From Lacrimispora amygdalina (GTDB lineage: Bacteria; Bacillota; Clostridia; Lachnospirales; Lachnospiraceae): DNA of 64,000 bases. The translations under genes and the position numbers were made by a program. The stretch is from assembly GCF_003432035.1 (NCBI RefSeq), contig NZ_QOHO01000030.1, positions 62,001-126,000 on the forward strand, in the 5' to 3' direction. Below the pieces are notes generated by a model that was not told the DNA's origin, did not search any database, and saw nothing but the letters and a program-made list of their open reading frames with translations. Of the stretch, positions 9,096 to 17,107 are shown one piece after another (within the stretch, counting starts at the first letter, position 1; every line of letters begins with the position of its first letter).

Positions 9096-9323
9096 ATGAA
9101 TGAATTATTAGCAATTTTAAACGAAATTAACCCGGGGATTGATTATGAAAAAGAGACAGGGCTGATCGACAACGCTCTTTTAGATTCCTTTTCCATTCTC
9201 TCACTGATTCCTGAGCTGGAGGATGCCTTTGGTATTACTATTACACCGGCAGATATGATTCCTGTTAACTTTAATTCAGCAGATGCGCTATGGAGCATGA
9301 TCAACCGGCTGAAAGAGGAATAA
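9096..9323 (+). CDS. dltC: DltC-like acyl/aminoacyl carrier protein
   Basis: 75-residue acidic carrier protein. The phosphopantetheine serine is predicted at S31 in LLDSFSILSLI (DSL/DSF signature), with short helices on both sides. Size and position next to the ligase and the MBOAT protein match DltC, which receives an aminoacyl group as a thioester and hands it to the membrane transferase. AAAGGAG lies eight bases before the start. The MBOAT gene starts four bases after its stop. Confidence 0.92.
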   Translation: MNELLAILNEINPGIDYEKETGLIDNALLDSFSILSLIPELEDAFGITITPADMIPVNFNSADALWSMINRLKEE

Positions 9324-9326
9324 GCT

Positions 9327-10910
9327 ATGACCTATACGTCTATCCTTTACCTCATCATCTTTCTTCCCGGTGTCATACTACTTTATCAGCTGGCACCGGT
9401 GCGCCACCGGTATAAGGTTTTACTGGGAGCCAGCTGGCTTTTTTTTCTTTCCCTCAGCGGAACGCTTATTGTGTATCTGCTGATCTCCACGCTTTCCGTT
9501 CATCATATCGGGCTGTGGCTTTCTTCCTGTAAGAAAGAACTTGATTTAACGGGCGCATCCCCGGAAGAGAAAAAGGCTTTAAAAGCAGCCTGCGCCGGAA
9601 AAAGGCGGAGAATCCTCTGGTTTGGTATGGGAATCCAGCTTGGCATGCTGGTAGTACTGAAATATTCCGGATTTTTCAGCGATAACATCAATCATATATT
9701 AAAGGCAGTATCTTATCCAAACCTGCTGCCTGCCATGAGATTTGCCCTTCCCATCGGGATTTCATTTTATACCTTACAGGCCGTCTCTTATCTGGCAGAC
9801 GTATATTTTGAAAAAATTCCCGCTGACGACCACCTGGGCAGACTGGCTTTATATCTGACCTTCTTTCCCATATTGATGGAAGGACCCATATGCCGCTACT
9901 CTCAGACCGCATGCGCTCTCACAGCGGGAAAACCCCTGGAATATAAAAACGTGACCTACGGGTTTCAGAGAATTTTATGGGGACTGTTTAAGAAGCTTGT
10001 CATTGCAGACCGGCTGAATCTGCTTGTTGAAACAGTCTTTGGATCTTATAACCAGTACGGAGGCATTATTGTAATTGTCAGTGCCATCCTTTATACCTTT
10101 CAGCTTTACGCGGATTTCTCCGGCTGTATTGACATGACAATCGGAACCGGTGAAATCTTTGGAATCTCCATACCGGAAAACTTCCGGCAGCCATTTTTTT
10201 CAAAAAACCCTTCCGAATTCTGGAGGCGGTGGCATATTACTCTTGGTACCTGGCTGAAGGACTATATCTTTTATCCCATTTCCCTGACTGCTCCGGTAAA
10301 GAAGTTCGGGAAAAATTCCAGAGCAAAATTAGGAAAGCACCTGGGACAGGTGGCTGCCACTTCTCCCGCACTATTTGGAGTATGGATCTGCAATGGCTTC
10401 TGGCATGGCACCGGCTGGCATTATCTTTTTTTCGGCATGTATTACTTTGTTCTTATTTTACTGGAAAATATCACGGAACCTTACGTTGTAAAAGCAGCCG
10501 AAACACTGAAGATCAACCGCAGCAGCCTGATATACCGTATCTTTCAGTCCGTAAAGCTCCTTATCATTGTCTTTACAGGCGAATTATTTTTCCGGGCTGA
10601 AACACTGACAGCTGGATTTTCCATGTTCCGGTCCATATTTACAGGATTTCAGTTCTCCTCCCTGACTGACGGTTCTCTTTTACAGCTGGGGCTGGCTTTA
10701 CCTGATTATGCAGCCGTATTTTTAGGCTTTCTGGCAGTACTGGCAGTTGGTGTGATCCACGAACGCGGTATTTCCATAAGAGATCAATTATCCGGTTATA
10801 AACTTCCGGTTCGATGGAGTCTTTATTATGGAGCGATTTTACTTGTAATCGTCCTCGGTGCATACGGCGACGGATATTTACCGGCAAAACTGATCTATGC
10901 CGGATTTTAA
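9327..10910 (+). CDS. dltB: DltB-like MBOAT-family membrane transferase
   Basis: 527-residue polytopic membrane protein of the MBOAT family, expected to move the aminoacyl group from the carrier protein across the membrane for transfer to lipoteichoic acid. Family signatures are present: FWRRWHITLGTWLKDYIFYPI with H303, and CNGFWHGTGWHYLFFG with the invariant MBOAT His H360. The protein is longer than the roughly 400-residue Bacillus DltB. The extra length comes mostly from an enlarged cytoplasmic loop near residues 65-95 and additional C-terminal helices. The ribosome binding site GAGGAA lies inside the end of dltC. Confidence 0.92.
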   Translation: MTYTSILYLIIFLPGVILLYQLAPVRHRYKVLLGASWLFFLSLSGTLIVYLLISTLSVHHIGLWLSSCKKELDLTGASPEEKKALKAACAGKRRRILWFGMGIQLGMLVVLKYSGFFSDNINHILKAVSYPNLLPAMRFALPIGISFYTLQAVSYLADVYFEKIPADDHLGRLALYLTFFPILMEGPICRYSQTACALTAGKPLEYKNVTYGFQRILWGLFKKLVIADRLNLLVETVFGSYNQYGGIIVIVSAILYTFQLYADFSGCIDMTIGTGEIFGISIPENFRQPFFSKNPSEFWRRWHITLGTWLKDYIFYPISLTAPVKKFGKNSRAKLGKHLGQVAATSPALFGVWICNGFWHGTGWHYLFFGMYYFVLILLENITEPYVVKAAETLKINRSSLIYRIFQSVKLLIIVFTGELFFRAETLTAGFSMFRSIFTGFQFSSLTDGSLLQLGLALPDYAAVFLGFLAVLAVGVIHERGISIRDQLSGYKLPVRWSLYYGAILLVIVLGAYGDGYLPAKLIYAGF

Positions 10911-10921
10911 GAGGTGACGGA

Positions 10922-11893
10922 ATGCATGCAGGAAACAAAATAAGAACATTTTCCTTTTTCACGGGACTTATCATTCTTTTGTATATCATGTCCTTTCTTT
11001 TCCTGCCGGTAAACACCGGGGCAGAGGGACTTTACAAAAAAGCCGGGGGGATCTATAAGGAACCCAAAAATACCATCGGCTACTTATCCATCGGAGACAG
11101 TGAATGCAGCACCAGTATCTCTCCCATGGAGATCTGGAATACCTTCGGGTACACAGGCTTTAACTGCGGGGTACCCGGCCAGAGGCTTCAGGATACCTAT
11201 TATCTTCTGGAAAAGGTATTAAATAAGCAGTCTCCAAAAGTAGTGCTGCTTGAAACCAATGCCTGTTTCCGGGATTTTAAATACATCAATGCCCTGGAAA
11301 CTGCAATTGATGAAAAAACAAAGAAATTATTTCCTATTTACCAGTACCACAACAACTGGAGATATTTTCATTTCTATATGCTGAAAAATATCAGTGCCGG
11401 AAAATCAGAAAAACCGTCACCTGTTTATAAAGGGTATCAGTATAATATCATCAACAAGCCTTATACCGGAGGACCTTATAACATGGAAACAGATGAGGTT
11501 TTCGATATACAGGAACAGCCCTTTCTGTATCTGACGAAAATCAATGAACTGTGTAAGGAAAAGGGAATTACTCTGATTTTATACAGCTCTCCCTCCCCCA
11601 AATGCTGGACCTACGCAAAACACAATGCTGTAAAGCAGTTTGCTGATAAAAATAACCTTGATTATATCGATTTAAACCTGTCTTTAGACCAGTTATCCAT
11701 TGACTGGACCACTGATTCCAGAGACGGAGGAGATCATATCAACTATTACGGAGCAAAAAAAGTATCTGCATATATGGGCAGTTACTTATCCGGTTTAAAT
11801 CTCCTGACAGATCACAGAGAGGATCCCCGGTTTGCTTCCTGGAATACTGAACTTAAAAGCTATCAGACACAGACAAATCAAAATTCAAAGTAA
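10922..11893 (+). CDS. SGNH-type membrane-anchored protein in the DltD position
   Basis: 323-residue protein with one N-terminal membrane anchor (about residues 8-28) and an external domain. GDSE at 58-61 with candidate nucleophile S60, and DGGDHINYYG with H272 near the C-terminus, fit a Ser/His hydrolase-like (SGNH) fold as in DltD and AlgX/PatB-like partners of MBOAT proteins. Overall similarity to classical DltD is low, so I call it DltD-like by position. GAGGTGA precedes the ATG at 10922; upstream in-frame codons overlap dltB and are unlikely. No small DltX-like ORF was found in the operon. Confidence 0.8.
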   Translation: MHAGNKIRTFSFFTGLIILLYIMSFLFLPVNTGAEGLYKKAGGIYKEPKNTIGYLSIGDSECSTSISPMEIWNTFGYTGFNCGVPGQRLQDTYYLLEKVLNKQSPKVVLLETNACFRDFKYINALETAIDEKTKKLFPIYQYHNNWRYFHFYMLKNISAGKSEKPSPVYKGYQYNIINKPYTGGPYNMETDEVFDIQEQPFLYLTKINELCKEKGITLILYSSPSPKCWTYAKHNAVKQFADKNNLDYIDLNLSLDQLSIDWTTDSRDGGDHINYYGAKKVSAYMGSYLSGLNLLTDHREDPRFASWNTELKSYQTQTNQNSK

Positions 11894-11900
11894 GTAAAAA

Positions 11901-11945
11901 TCCGGCCATGCAGGCAAATCCGCTGCAGGGCCGGTTAATTTTATT
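11901..11945. terminator. Bidirectional terminator between the dlt-like operon and alaA
   Basis: Stem CCGGCCATGCAG / CTGCAGGGCCGG (11902-11934, one mismatch), flanked by T-rich tracts on both strands (TTAATTTTATT on plus, ATTTTTA on minus). It closes the seven-gene operon and ends the convergent aminotransferase gene. Confidence 0.85.
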
Positions 11946-13158
11946 CCTGTCTGTAGTAAGATAGAAAATCTTCCAGCCGGCTGCAGGCGGATTTCAGCTG
12001 CTCCATTTCCGGTAAATAAACCACCCGGAAATGATCGGGTTTTTCCCAGTGAAAGCCTCCGCCGTGGGTAAGAAGAATCTTTTTATCTCTTAGAAAATCC
12101 AGAACAAACTTTTCATCGTCATAAATTCCAAATCGCTTCGTATCGATTTTAGGAAATACATAAAAAGCAGCTTTGGGCTTTGTTGCAGATATTCCCGGGA
12201 TCTGGTTCAATGCCTGGTATATGTATTCTCTCTGTTCATAGATCCTGCCGCCCGGAACCAGCAGTTTCTTTGTCTCCTCTTCCATCTCAAGGGCAGTTTC
12301 AATCACAGACTGGGCGGGAACATTGGAACACAGTCTCATGGAAGACAGCAGATTGATTCCCTCCACATATCCCTTTGCAAAGGATTTATCCCCGCAAAGG
12401 CTCATCCAGCCGCAGCGGTATCCTGCGATTAAATGGGATTTGGACAGCCCGTTAAACGTGATGGTCAGAAGGTCCGGTGCAAGAGACGCAATGGAGGTAT
12501 GGGTCAGTCCGTCAAGCACCAGCCTGTCATAAATCTCATCTGCAAAAATAATGAGTCCGTTTTCCCGGCAGAGCTTAACGATTTCTTCTAACAGCTCTTT
12601 GGAATAGAGGGTTCCTGTGGGGTTATTGGGATTAATAACAACAATACCCTTAGTCCTGTCTGTAATCTTGCTCTTAATATCATTGATGTCCGGATACCAG
12701 TCTGCAGCTTCATCACAGATATAGTGAACTGCCGTACCGCCCGCCAGAGTTACAGACGCAGTCCAAAGCGGGTAATCCGGAGAGGGAACCAGGATTTCAT
12801 CACCGGAATCCAAAAGTCCCTGCATGGACAGAGTGATTAATTCACTGACTCCGTTTCCTGTATACACATCCTCTGTTTTCACCCCATGGATTCCTTTTTT
12901 CCGGCAATACTTCACAATTGCTTCCCTGGCGGATAATAAGCCTCTGGAATCGGAGTAGCCTTCTGTGTTGGCTAAATTATCATTCATTTTCTTTAAAAGC
13001 GCTTCCGGTGCGCGAAAGCCAAATGGAGCCGGATTGCCGATATTCAGTTTTAAAATTTCTAATCCCTGGGCGATCATACGGTTTGCTTCGTCCATAACCG
13101 GTCCCCTGATGTCGTAGCATACATAATCCAGTTTTTTTGATTTTTCAAATTTTCTCAT
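11941..13158 (-). CDS. alaA: Alanine aminotransferase, AlaA-type (glutamate-pyruvate)
   Basis: 405-residue class I PLP aminotransferase. It matches E. coli AlaA almost block by block: YDIRGPVMDEA, LKLNIGNPAPFGF, GNGVSELI, PSPDYPLWTA, INPNNPTGTLYSKELL, FADEIYDRL, and the PLP lysine in TFNGLSKSHLIAGYRCGWM. AlaA makes alanine from pyruvate and glutamate. An upstream T-box with an apparent GCA (Ala) specifier independently supports the assignment. AGAGGGA precedes the start. It is monocistronic, with terminators at both ends. Confidence 0.95.
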   Translation of the reverse strand: MRKFEKSKKLDYVCYDIRGPVMDEANRMIAQGLEILKLNIGNPAPFGFRAPEALLKKMNDNLANTEGYSDSRGLLSAREAIVKYCRKKGIHGVKTEDVYTGNGVSELITLSMQGLLDSGDEILVPSPDYPLWTASVTLAGGTAVHYICDEAADWYPDINDIKSKITDRTKGIVVINPNNPTGTLYSKELLEEIVKLCRENGLIIFADEIYDRLVLDGLTHTSIASLAPDLLTITFNGLSKSHLIAGYRCGWMSLCGDKSFAKGYVEGINLLSSMRLCSNVPAQSVIETALEMEEETKKLLVPGGRIYEQREYIYQALNQIPGISATKPKAAFYVFPKIDTKRFGIYDDEKFVLDFLRDKKILLTHGGGFHWEKPDHFRVVYLPEMEQLKSACSRLEDFLSYYRQE

Positions 13159-13187
13159 AATACATTCCCTCTTTCTTAATTTTGCAT

Positions 13188-13221
13188 AAAAAAAGGCCCC
13201 AAGCGTTAAAACGCTTAGGGC
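13188..13221 (-). terminator. T-box conditional terminator
   Basis: On the minus strand GCCCTAAGCGTT and AACGCTTGGGGC form a stem with a two-base loop, followed by seven T residues (13194-13188), 30 bases before alaA. It is the expression platform of the T-box leader. Confidence 0.88.
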
Positions 13222-13456
13222 GAATATACAATCCGTGTTACCACCTAAATTCAGAGAATTCTCTGCACTCCATACGGTACTGACATACCGCGTCCCTGTA
13301 ACGTGGGAATCCGTTGAAGCCTACTTGGAGAATCTCTCCGTTGGGTTCAAAGCTCCGAGACTGCTTCCATATACTTCAATAAAGGTTCACACCAGCCACC
13401 TTCTCTCTGAAATTCTCCGTATACGTACTATTCCTCTTCATTGCCTTTTCACTATT
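13188..13456 (-). ncRNA. T-box leader riboswitch, predicted alanine specific, controlling alaA
   Basis: The minus-strand leader carries the conserved T-box core AGGTGGTAACACGG (13246-13233), immediately followed by the terminator. Stem I elements AGAGAGAAGG and GGTGTGAACC are visible upstream. The specifier region reads GGAAGCAGTC, placing codon GCA (Ala) at 13364-13362. The T-box TGGT can pair with an ACCA tRNA end, that is discriminator A, as in bacterial tRNA-Ala. It should allow alaA transcription when tRNA-Ala is uncharged. The specifier frame is read by eye from the usual GAA-NNN context. Confidence 0.9.
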
Positions 13457-13462
13457 TCGGAA

Positions 13463-13491
13463 ATGATACCACAGCCGTATGGAAATGTCAA
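13463..13491 (-). promoter_or_regulatory. Sigma-A promoter of the T-box-alaA transcript
   Basis: On the minus strand TTGACA (13491-13486) and TATCAT (13468-13463) are separated by exactly 17 bases. The -35 box overlaps the stop codon of the upstream padR gene, so alaA has its own promoter inside the padR end. Confidence 0.85.
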
Positions 13492-14030
13492 TAGTCTTCT
13501 TTGCTAAAACCAATACATTCATCAATCCAGGCTATGATATTCTGCTGCCGCATAATTGCACCGCGCAGCACAACAAAATCCCCGAACCTGTCCGAATTAC
13601 GAGGCGGAACTTCAGAGTACTGTTCAAATCTCTTTTTTAATGTATTTAACCGCTTCACATGCTGCTGCCGCTGATTTTCCAAAAGATGTATTCTCGCTTC
13701 CATATCAAGATTACCTGAAAAATACATCCGGAGACGAAATATATCTTTGGGCGTCTTCTGCATCTTTTCATCCTTATTCAGCCACTTATCAAATTCCTTA
13801 TATCCCTCTTCCGTAATAGTATAACGTTTTGCTTCCAGAATCTCTCCGCTGATTTCAATATCGTAACTGACAAGTCCCTCTTCATTTAACTTTTTGAGTT
13901 CCGGGTAGATCTGGCTGTGATTGGCATACCAGAATTCTGCCAGTTCATAATTAAATTCCTTGGCTATTTCATAACCGGTCATAGGATGACGGCATAATAG
14001 CCCTAAAATGGCATATTTCAAACTTCTCAT
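13488..14030 (-). CDS. PadR-family transcriptional regulator
   Basis: 180-residue repressor-type protein. The N-terminal winged helix is LKYAILGLLCRHPMTGYEIAKEF (first half shown), with NHSQIYPELKKLNEEGLV and KRYTITEEGYKEFDKWL completing the PadR DNA-binding fold. The C-terminal half is a helical dimerisation domain. It is divergent from an oxalate/formate-type transporter, and a PadR-consensus operator lies over that gene's promoter, so the transporter is the likely target. GGGGAAAATGAA precedes the ATG. The inducer is unknown. Confidence 0.92.
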   Translation of the reverse strand: MRSLKYAILGLLCRHPMTGYEIAKEFNYELAEFWYANHSQIYPELKKLNEEGLVSYDIEISGEILEAKRYTITEEGYKEFDKWLNKDEKMQKTPKDIFRLRMYFSGNLDMEARIHLLENQRQQHVKRLNTLKKRFEQYSEVPPRNSDRFGDFVVLRGAIMRQQNIIAWIDECIGFSKEDY

Positions 14031-14129
14031 TTCATTTTCCCCAATTTTTTTAATTTCTAGATATAACTATAGCAAATATGGAGAATATGTCAATATAACA
14101 GTGTTGTATAAAATATTGAAATTTAAAAC

Positions 14130-14167
14130 ATGTTTGTATTGACATGTCTTAATGATCATGATATAAA
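14130..14167 (+). promoter_or_regulatory. Promoter of the MFS transporter with overlapping PadR-type operator
   Basis: TTGACA (14139-14144) and TATAAA (14162-14167) with a 17-base spacer. ATGT (14130-14133), eight bases, ACAT (14142-14145) exactly matches the ATGT-N8-ACAT operator known for PadR-family repressors and covers the -35 box. Binding there would block RNA polymerase. Confidence 0.75.
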
Positions 14168-14200
14168 CATTGTTATAATAATAACAATTAGGAGGGTAAC

Positions 14201-15433
14201 ATGAATTACAACAAAAAAAGATGGCTGATCCTGACCGCCAGCTGCTTCATCAACCTGTGCATCGGTTCTTTGTATGCATGGAGCGTTCTTTCTGTACCAA
14301 TGGCAGAACATTTAAGTCAGATAACAGGGGTGACACTGACTGCCAGAGATTTATCCATTGTATTTGTAATTGCCAACGCAGTAGGTCCTATTACCATGAT
14401 AACCGGAGGTACCATTAACGACACTCTTGGTCCGAAATTAGCGGTCTTAATCGGAGGTATCATGTTCGGCGGCGGTATGTTTCTGTCAGGCTATGCGAAT
14501 AGCGTGAACTTTTTAATCGGAACATACAGCATCTTACTGGGGTTAGGTCTTGGAATGGTATATGGTGCGACCATCAGCACATCCATTAAGTTCTTCCCTG
14601 ACAAAAGAGGACTGGTAGGAGGGCTTACCACAGCAACGTTTGGAATCAGTTCCGTTATTATTCCCCCCATCGCAGCCATGATTATTTCAACAACAGGAGT
14701 TACTTCTGCATTTAAAATTATTGGAGCTGTTTTTACAGTGATTATCTGTCTGGGCTCTATATTTATGGAAAAATGCCCTCCTGATTTCGTTCCGGAAGGA
14801 TATACACCTCCTTCTGTAGGCAAACAGGCCGCCGTTAATAAAAACTGGAAAGAGATGTTAAAAACACCTGTTTTCTACATTATGATTGTGCTGCTTACCT
14901 GCGGTGCGTTTGCTGCCCTGATGTTTATTCCCATGGCTTCCCCTCTGGCTCAGAACATTGTGGGAATGTCTGTTGTTTCTGCAACAGCTGCCGTTTCTAC
15001 CCTGGCCCTGTTTAACGTTCTGGGCAGAATCCTGGCAGGATCTGTCTCCGACAGAATCGGACGTATCAACACCCTTGCTCTTGCCTGTGTACTGTCTGTA
15101 ACCGGTCTGATTTTGCTTTATTTCTGCAATAAAGGAGATGTGGTTTTATTCTATATAGCCATCTCAGTTATTGGAATTTGTTTCGGAGCTTTCATGGGTG
15201 TATTCCCGGGCTTTACAGCCGACCAGTTCGGACCGAAAAACAACAGCGTCAATTACGGAATCATGTTTATCGGATTCGCTCTGGCTGGCACTGTAGGACC
15301 AATTATTTTAAACAAGATCTTTGCTGCTACCGGAAACTATAAAAATGCGTTCCTGACAGCTATTGTCATCTCCCTTGCAGGACTTGTGCTCACATTTTTT
15401 TATAGAACCATGAATAAATCAAAAACGAACTGA
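14201..15433 (+). CDS. MFS transporter, oxalate/formate antiporter (OFA) family
   Basis: 410-residue, 12-helix major facilitator. The start WLILTASCFINLCIGSLYAW and the GMVYGATISTSIKFFPDKRGL segment between helices 4 and 5 are typical of the OFA (OxlT-like) subfamily, as are GRILAGSVSDRIGR and the C-terminal NYGIMFIGFALAGTVGP. Substrates in this group include oxalate, formate and other monocarboxylates; which one applies is not readable. AGGAGG lies close to the ATG. It is regulated, I infer, by the divergent PadR. Confidence 0.9.
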   Translation: MNYNKKRWLILTASCFINLCIGSLYAWSVLSVPMAEHLSQITGVTLTARDLSIVFVIANAVGPITMITGGTINDTLGPKLAVLIGGIMFGGGMFLSGYANSVNFLIGTYSILLGLGLGMVYGATISTSIKFFPDKRGLVGGLTTATFGISSVIIPPIAAMIISTTGVTSAFKIIGAVFTVIICLGSIFMEKCPPDFVPEGYTPPSVGKQAAVNKNWKEMLKTPVFYIMIVLLTCGAFAALMFIPMASPLAQNIVGMSVVSATAAVSTLALFNVLGRILAGSVSDRIGRINTLALACVLSVTGLILLYFCNKGDVVLFYIAISVIGICFGAFMGVFPGFTADQFGPKNNSVNYGIMFIGFALAGTVGPIILNKIFAATGNYKNAFLTAIVISLAGLVLTFFYRTMNKSKTN

Positions 15434-15452
15434 TCCATGGGAAACCGGATAG

Positions 15453-15501
15453 AAAAACGCGTCCTGCCAGGCCAGACTGCCTGGTAAGACGCGTTTTTAT
15501 T
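15453..15501. terminator. Bidirectional terminator after the MFS transporter
   Basis: AAAAACGCGTC ... GACGCGTTTTT form the outer stem and GCCAGGC / GCCTGG the inner stem, with T runs on both strands. It separates the plus-strand transporter from the convergent oxidoreductase. Confidence 0.88.
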
Positions 15502-15509
15502 TTCCTCAA

Positions 15510-16505
15510 TCACTGCGCTTCTTCTACTTCTGCCGGAAACACAATCCCCGCCATTCTCCTTGCTTCTGTCTGAATTGTGCATACACACAGACTATGATCC
15601 AAATACCGATAGCAGGTCTCTAAATCTCCGGAAAAGATCATTTTTTCAAACTCCAGAAATTCACTGATCATTCGATGACTGTACGAATGATCCACTACCG
15701 TCTCTTCCGCTCCGTCATTTAAAACCATACGGACTCCCTTACAGATATTCGCCGGACTGTTCTGTATCAGATATCCCTTGTCCCCCTGTATCATACAGGA
15801 ATTTGGAGCACTGCAGTCCTTTGCTCCGGTCAGACTGCAAAGAAAGCTTCCGTAATCCAGCAAAAGCACTCCGGATGTATCAATTCCTCTTTCTATGTTT
15901 GCAAAATAATGAACCGATTCAGGCATTCCAAAAAGTCCCGCAGTATAATGGACATTATAGATATTAATATCCATCAGCGCACCTCCGGCGCACGCAGGAT
16001 CAAAGGCAGGAAGCACCTCCCCGTTCTTAAAGCGGTCATACCTTCTGGAATACTGGGAATAGCTGCACTGGACAAGCCTGATGCTGCCGAGAGCCGGCAG
16101 CAGATCTTTTACCCTCCTGTAATCAGGCTGGTAAAGGGTAGTCACGGCCTCAAACAGAAATAAACGGTTCTCCCTGGCTGTCCGGCTTAAAACCAAAGCC
16201 TGCTCTATAGAGGGAGTAAATGGTTTTTCCACAATCACATTCTTACCTGCCATCAGTGCCCGGTATGTATAGGTAAAATGAAGATGATTGGGCAGGCCGA
16301 GATATACCGTATCCGCTTCACTCCTTAAAAACTCCTCATAATCTGTAAAAATCTGCCCGATTAAATACTCCTTTGCAAGCGCTCTGGCTTCGTCTTCGCT
16401 CCTTTTTGTACAGCAGAGAGACAAAATCATGGTATGCTTAAGGTGGCGGGCAATGGAAAGGAATTCCTTTACGATAATTCCCGAACCAACGATTCCCAGC
16501 TTCAT
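15510..16505 (-). CDS. Gfo/Idh/MocA-family oxidoreductase
   Basis: 331-residue NAD(P)-dependent dehydrogenase. It has an N-terminal Rossmann motif MKLGIVGSGIIVKEF, the family Lys motif VEKPFTPS (catalytic K) near residue 100, and a C-terminal alpha/beta domain containing GGALMDINIYNVHY. It is likely to oxidise a sugar or cyclitol, or a trans-dihydrodiol. It is monocistronic or leads into the carbonic anhydrase's neighbour set, with GAGGAGAAGGGG upstream of the ATG. No substrate clue comes from the neighbours. Confidence 0.88.
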   Translation of the reverse strand: MKLGIVGSGIIVKEFLSIARHLKHTMILSLCCTKRSEDEARALAKEYLIGQIFTDYEEFLRSEADTVYLGLPNHLHFTYTYRALMAGKNVIVEKPFTPSIEQALVLSRTARENRLFLFEAVTTLYQPDYRRVKDLLPALGSIRLVQCSYSQYSRRYDRFKNGEVLPAFDPACAGGALMDINIYNVHYTAGLFGMPESVHYFANIERGIDTSGVLLLDYGSFLCSLTGAKDCSAPNSCMIQGDKGYLIQNSPANICKGVRMVLNDGAEETVVDHSYSHRMISEFLEFEKMIFSGDLETCYRYLDHSLCVCTIQTEARRMAGIVFPAEVEEAQ

Positions 16506-16537
16506 AACCCCTTCTCCTCTTCCTTTAAAAATCCGGA

Positions 16538-17080
16538 CTAAACCACTTTACTTAACTCACCTGTGACAGAATCAATCACCAGCCCATATACCCGGATCTC
16601 TTCCGGAACCAGTGGATGGTTTCGGATCAGTTCCACTGATTTTTTAATGGATTGGTCCAAATCCTTAAATCCGCCCAGCCAGGACTCAAAATCGATTCCA
16701 TAGTACTTGATTAAATCGATATCCTTCTGCCTGATTCCCCGTTCTTTCATCATCTCGATCATTTTGCTGCTGTCCGTATATCTGGCCCCGCAGTCCGTGT
16801 GGCCAATCACTAGAATTTCCCTGACATCCAGTTCATAGATCCCGATTAAAAGGCTTCTCATAACACTGCCGAACGGATGGGAAATAACCCCTCCTGCGTT
16901 TTTAATAATTTTTGCATCGCCGTTTTTAAAACCAAGTGCTGCAGGAAGCAGTTCTGTCAGTCTTGTGTCCATACAGGATACTATTGCTGTTTTCTTTTCC
17001 GGATATTTATTTGTAATAAATTTTTCATAACCTTTATTCTTAACAAACTCTTTGTTATATTCCAATATCTCTTCCAGCAT
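16538..17080 (-). CDS. Beta-class carbonic anhydrase-like protein
   Basis: 180-residue beta-carbonic anhydrase fold. Zinc ligands are seen as CMDTR (C-x-D-x-R, including the Asp/Arg dyad) and HTDCG (H-x2-C). NAGGVISHPFGSVMRSLLIGIYELDVREILVIGHTDCG shows the core strand-helix order (first part quoted under 20 residues at a time: IKNAGGVISHPFGSV). It is a short clostridial type and should hydrate CO2 to bicarbonate. GAGGAG is nine bases before the ATG. Confidence 0.9.
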   Translation of the reverse strand: MLEEILEYNKEFVKNKGYEKFITNKYPEKKTAIVSCMDTRLTELLPAALGFKNGDAKIIKNAGGVISHPFGSVMRSLLIGIYELDVREILVIGHTDCGARYTDSSKMIEMMKERGIRQKDIDLIKYYGIDFESWLGGFKDLDQSIKKSVELIRNHPLVPEEIRVYGLVIDSVTGELSKVV

Positions 17081-17107
17081 ATTCTAAATCTCCTCGTATT
17101 TGTATCA

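Noticed and set aside
10229-10600. 123-residue plus-strand ORF inside dltB
   Set aside because: Shadow frame of a strongly conserved MBOAT gene, with no ribosome site.
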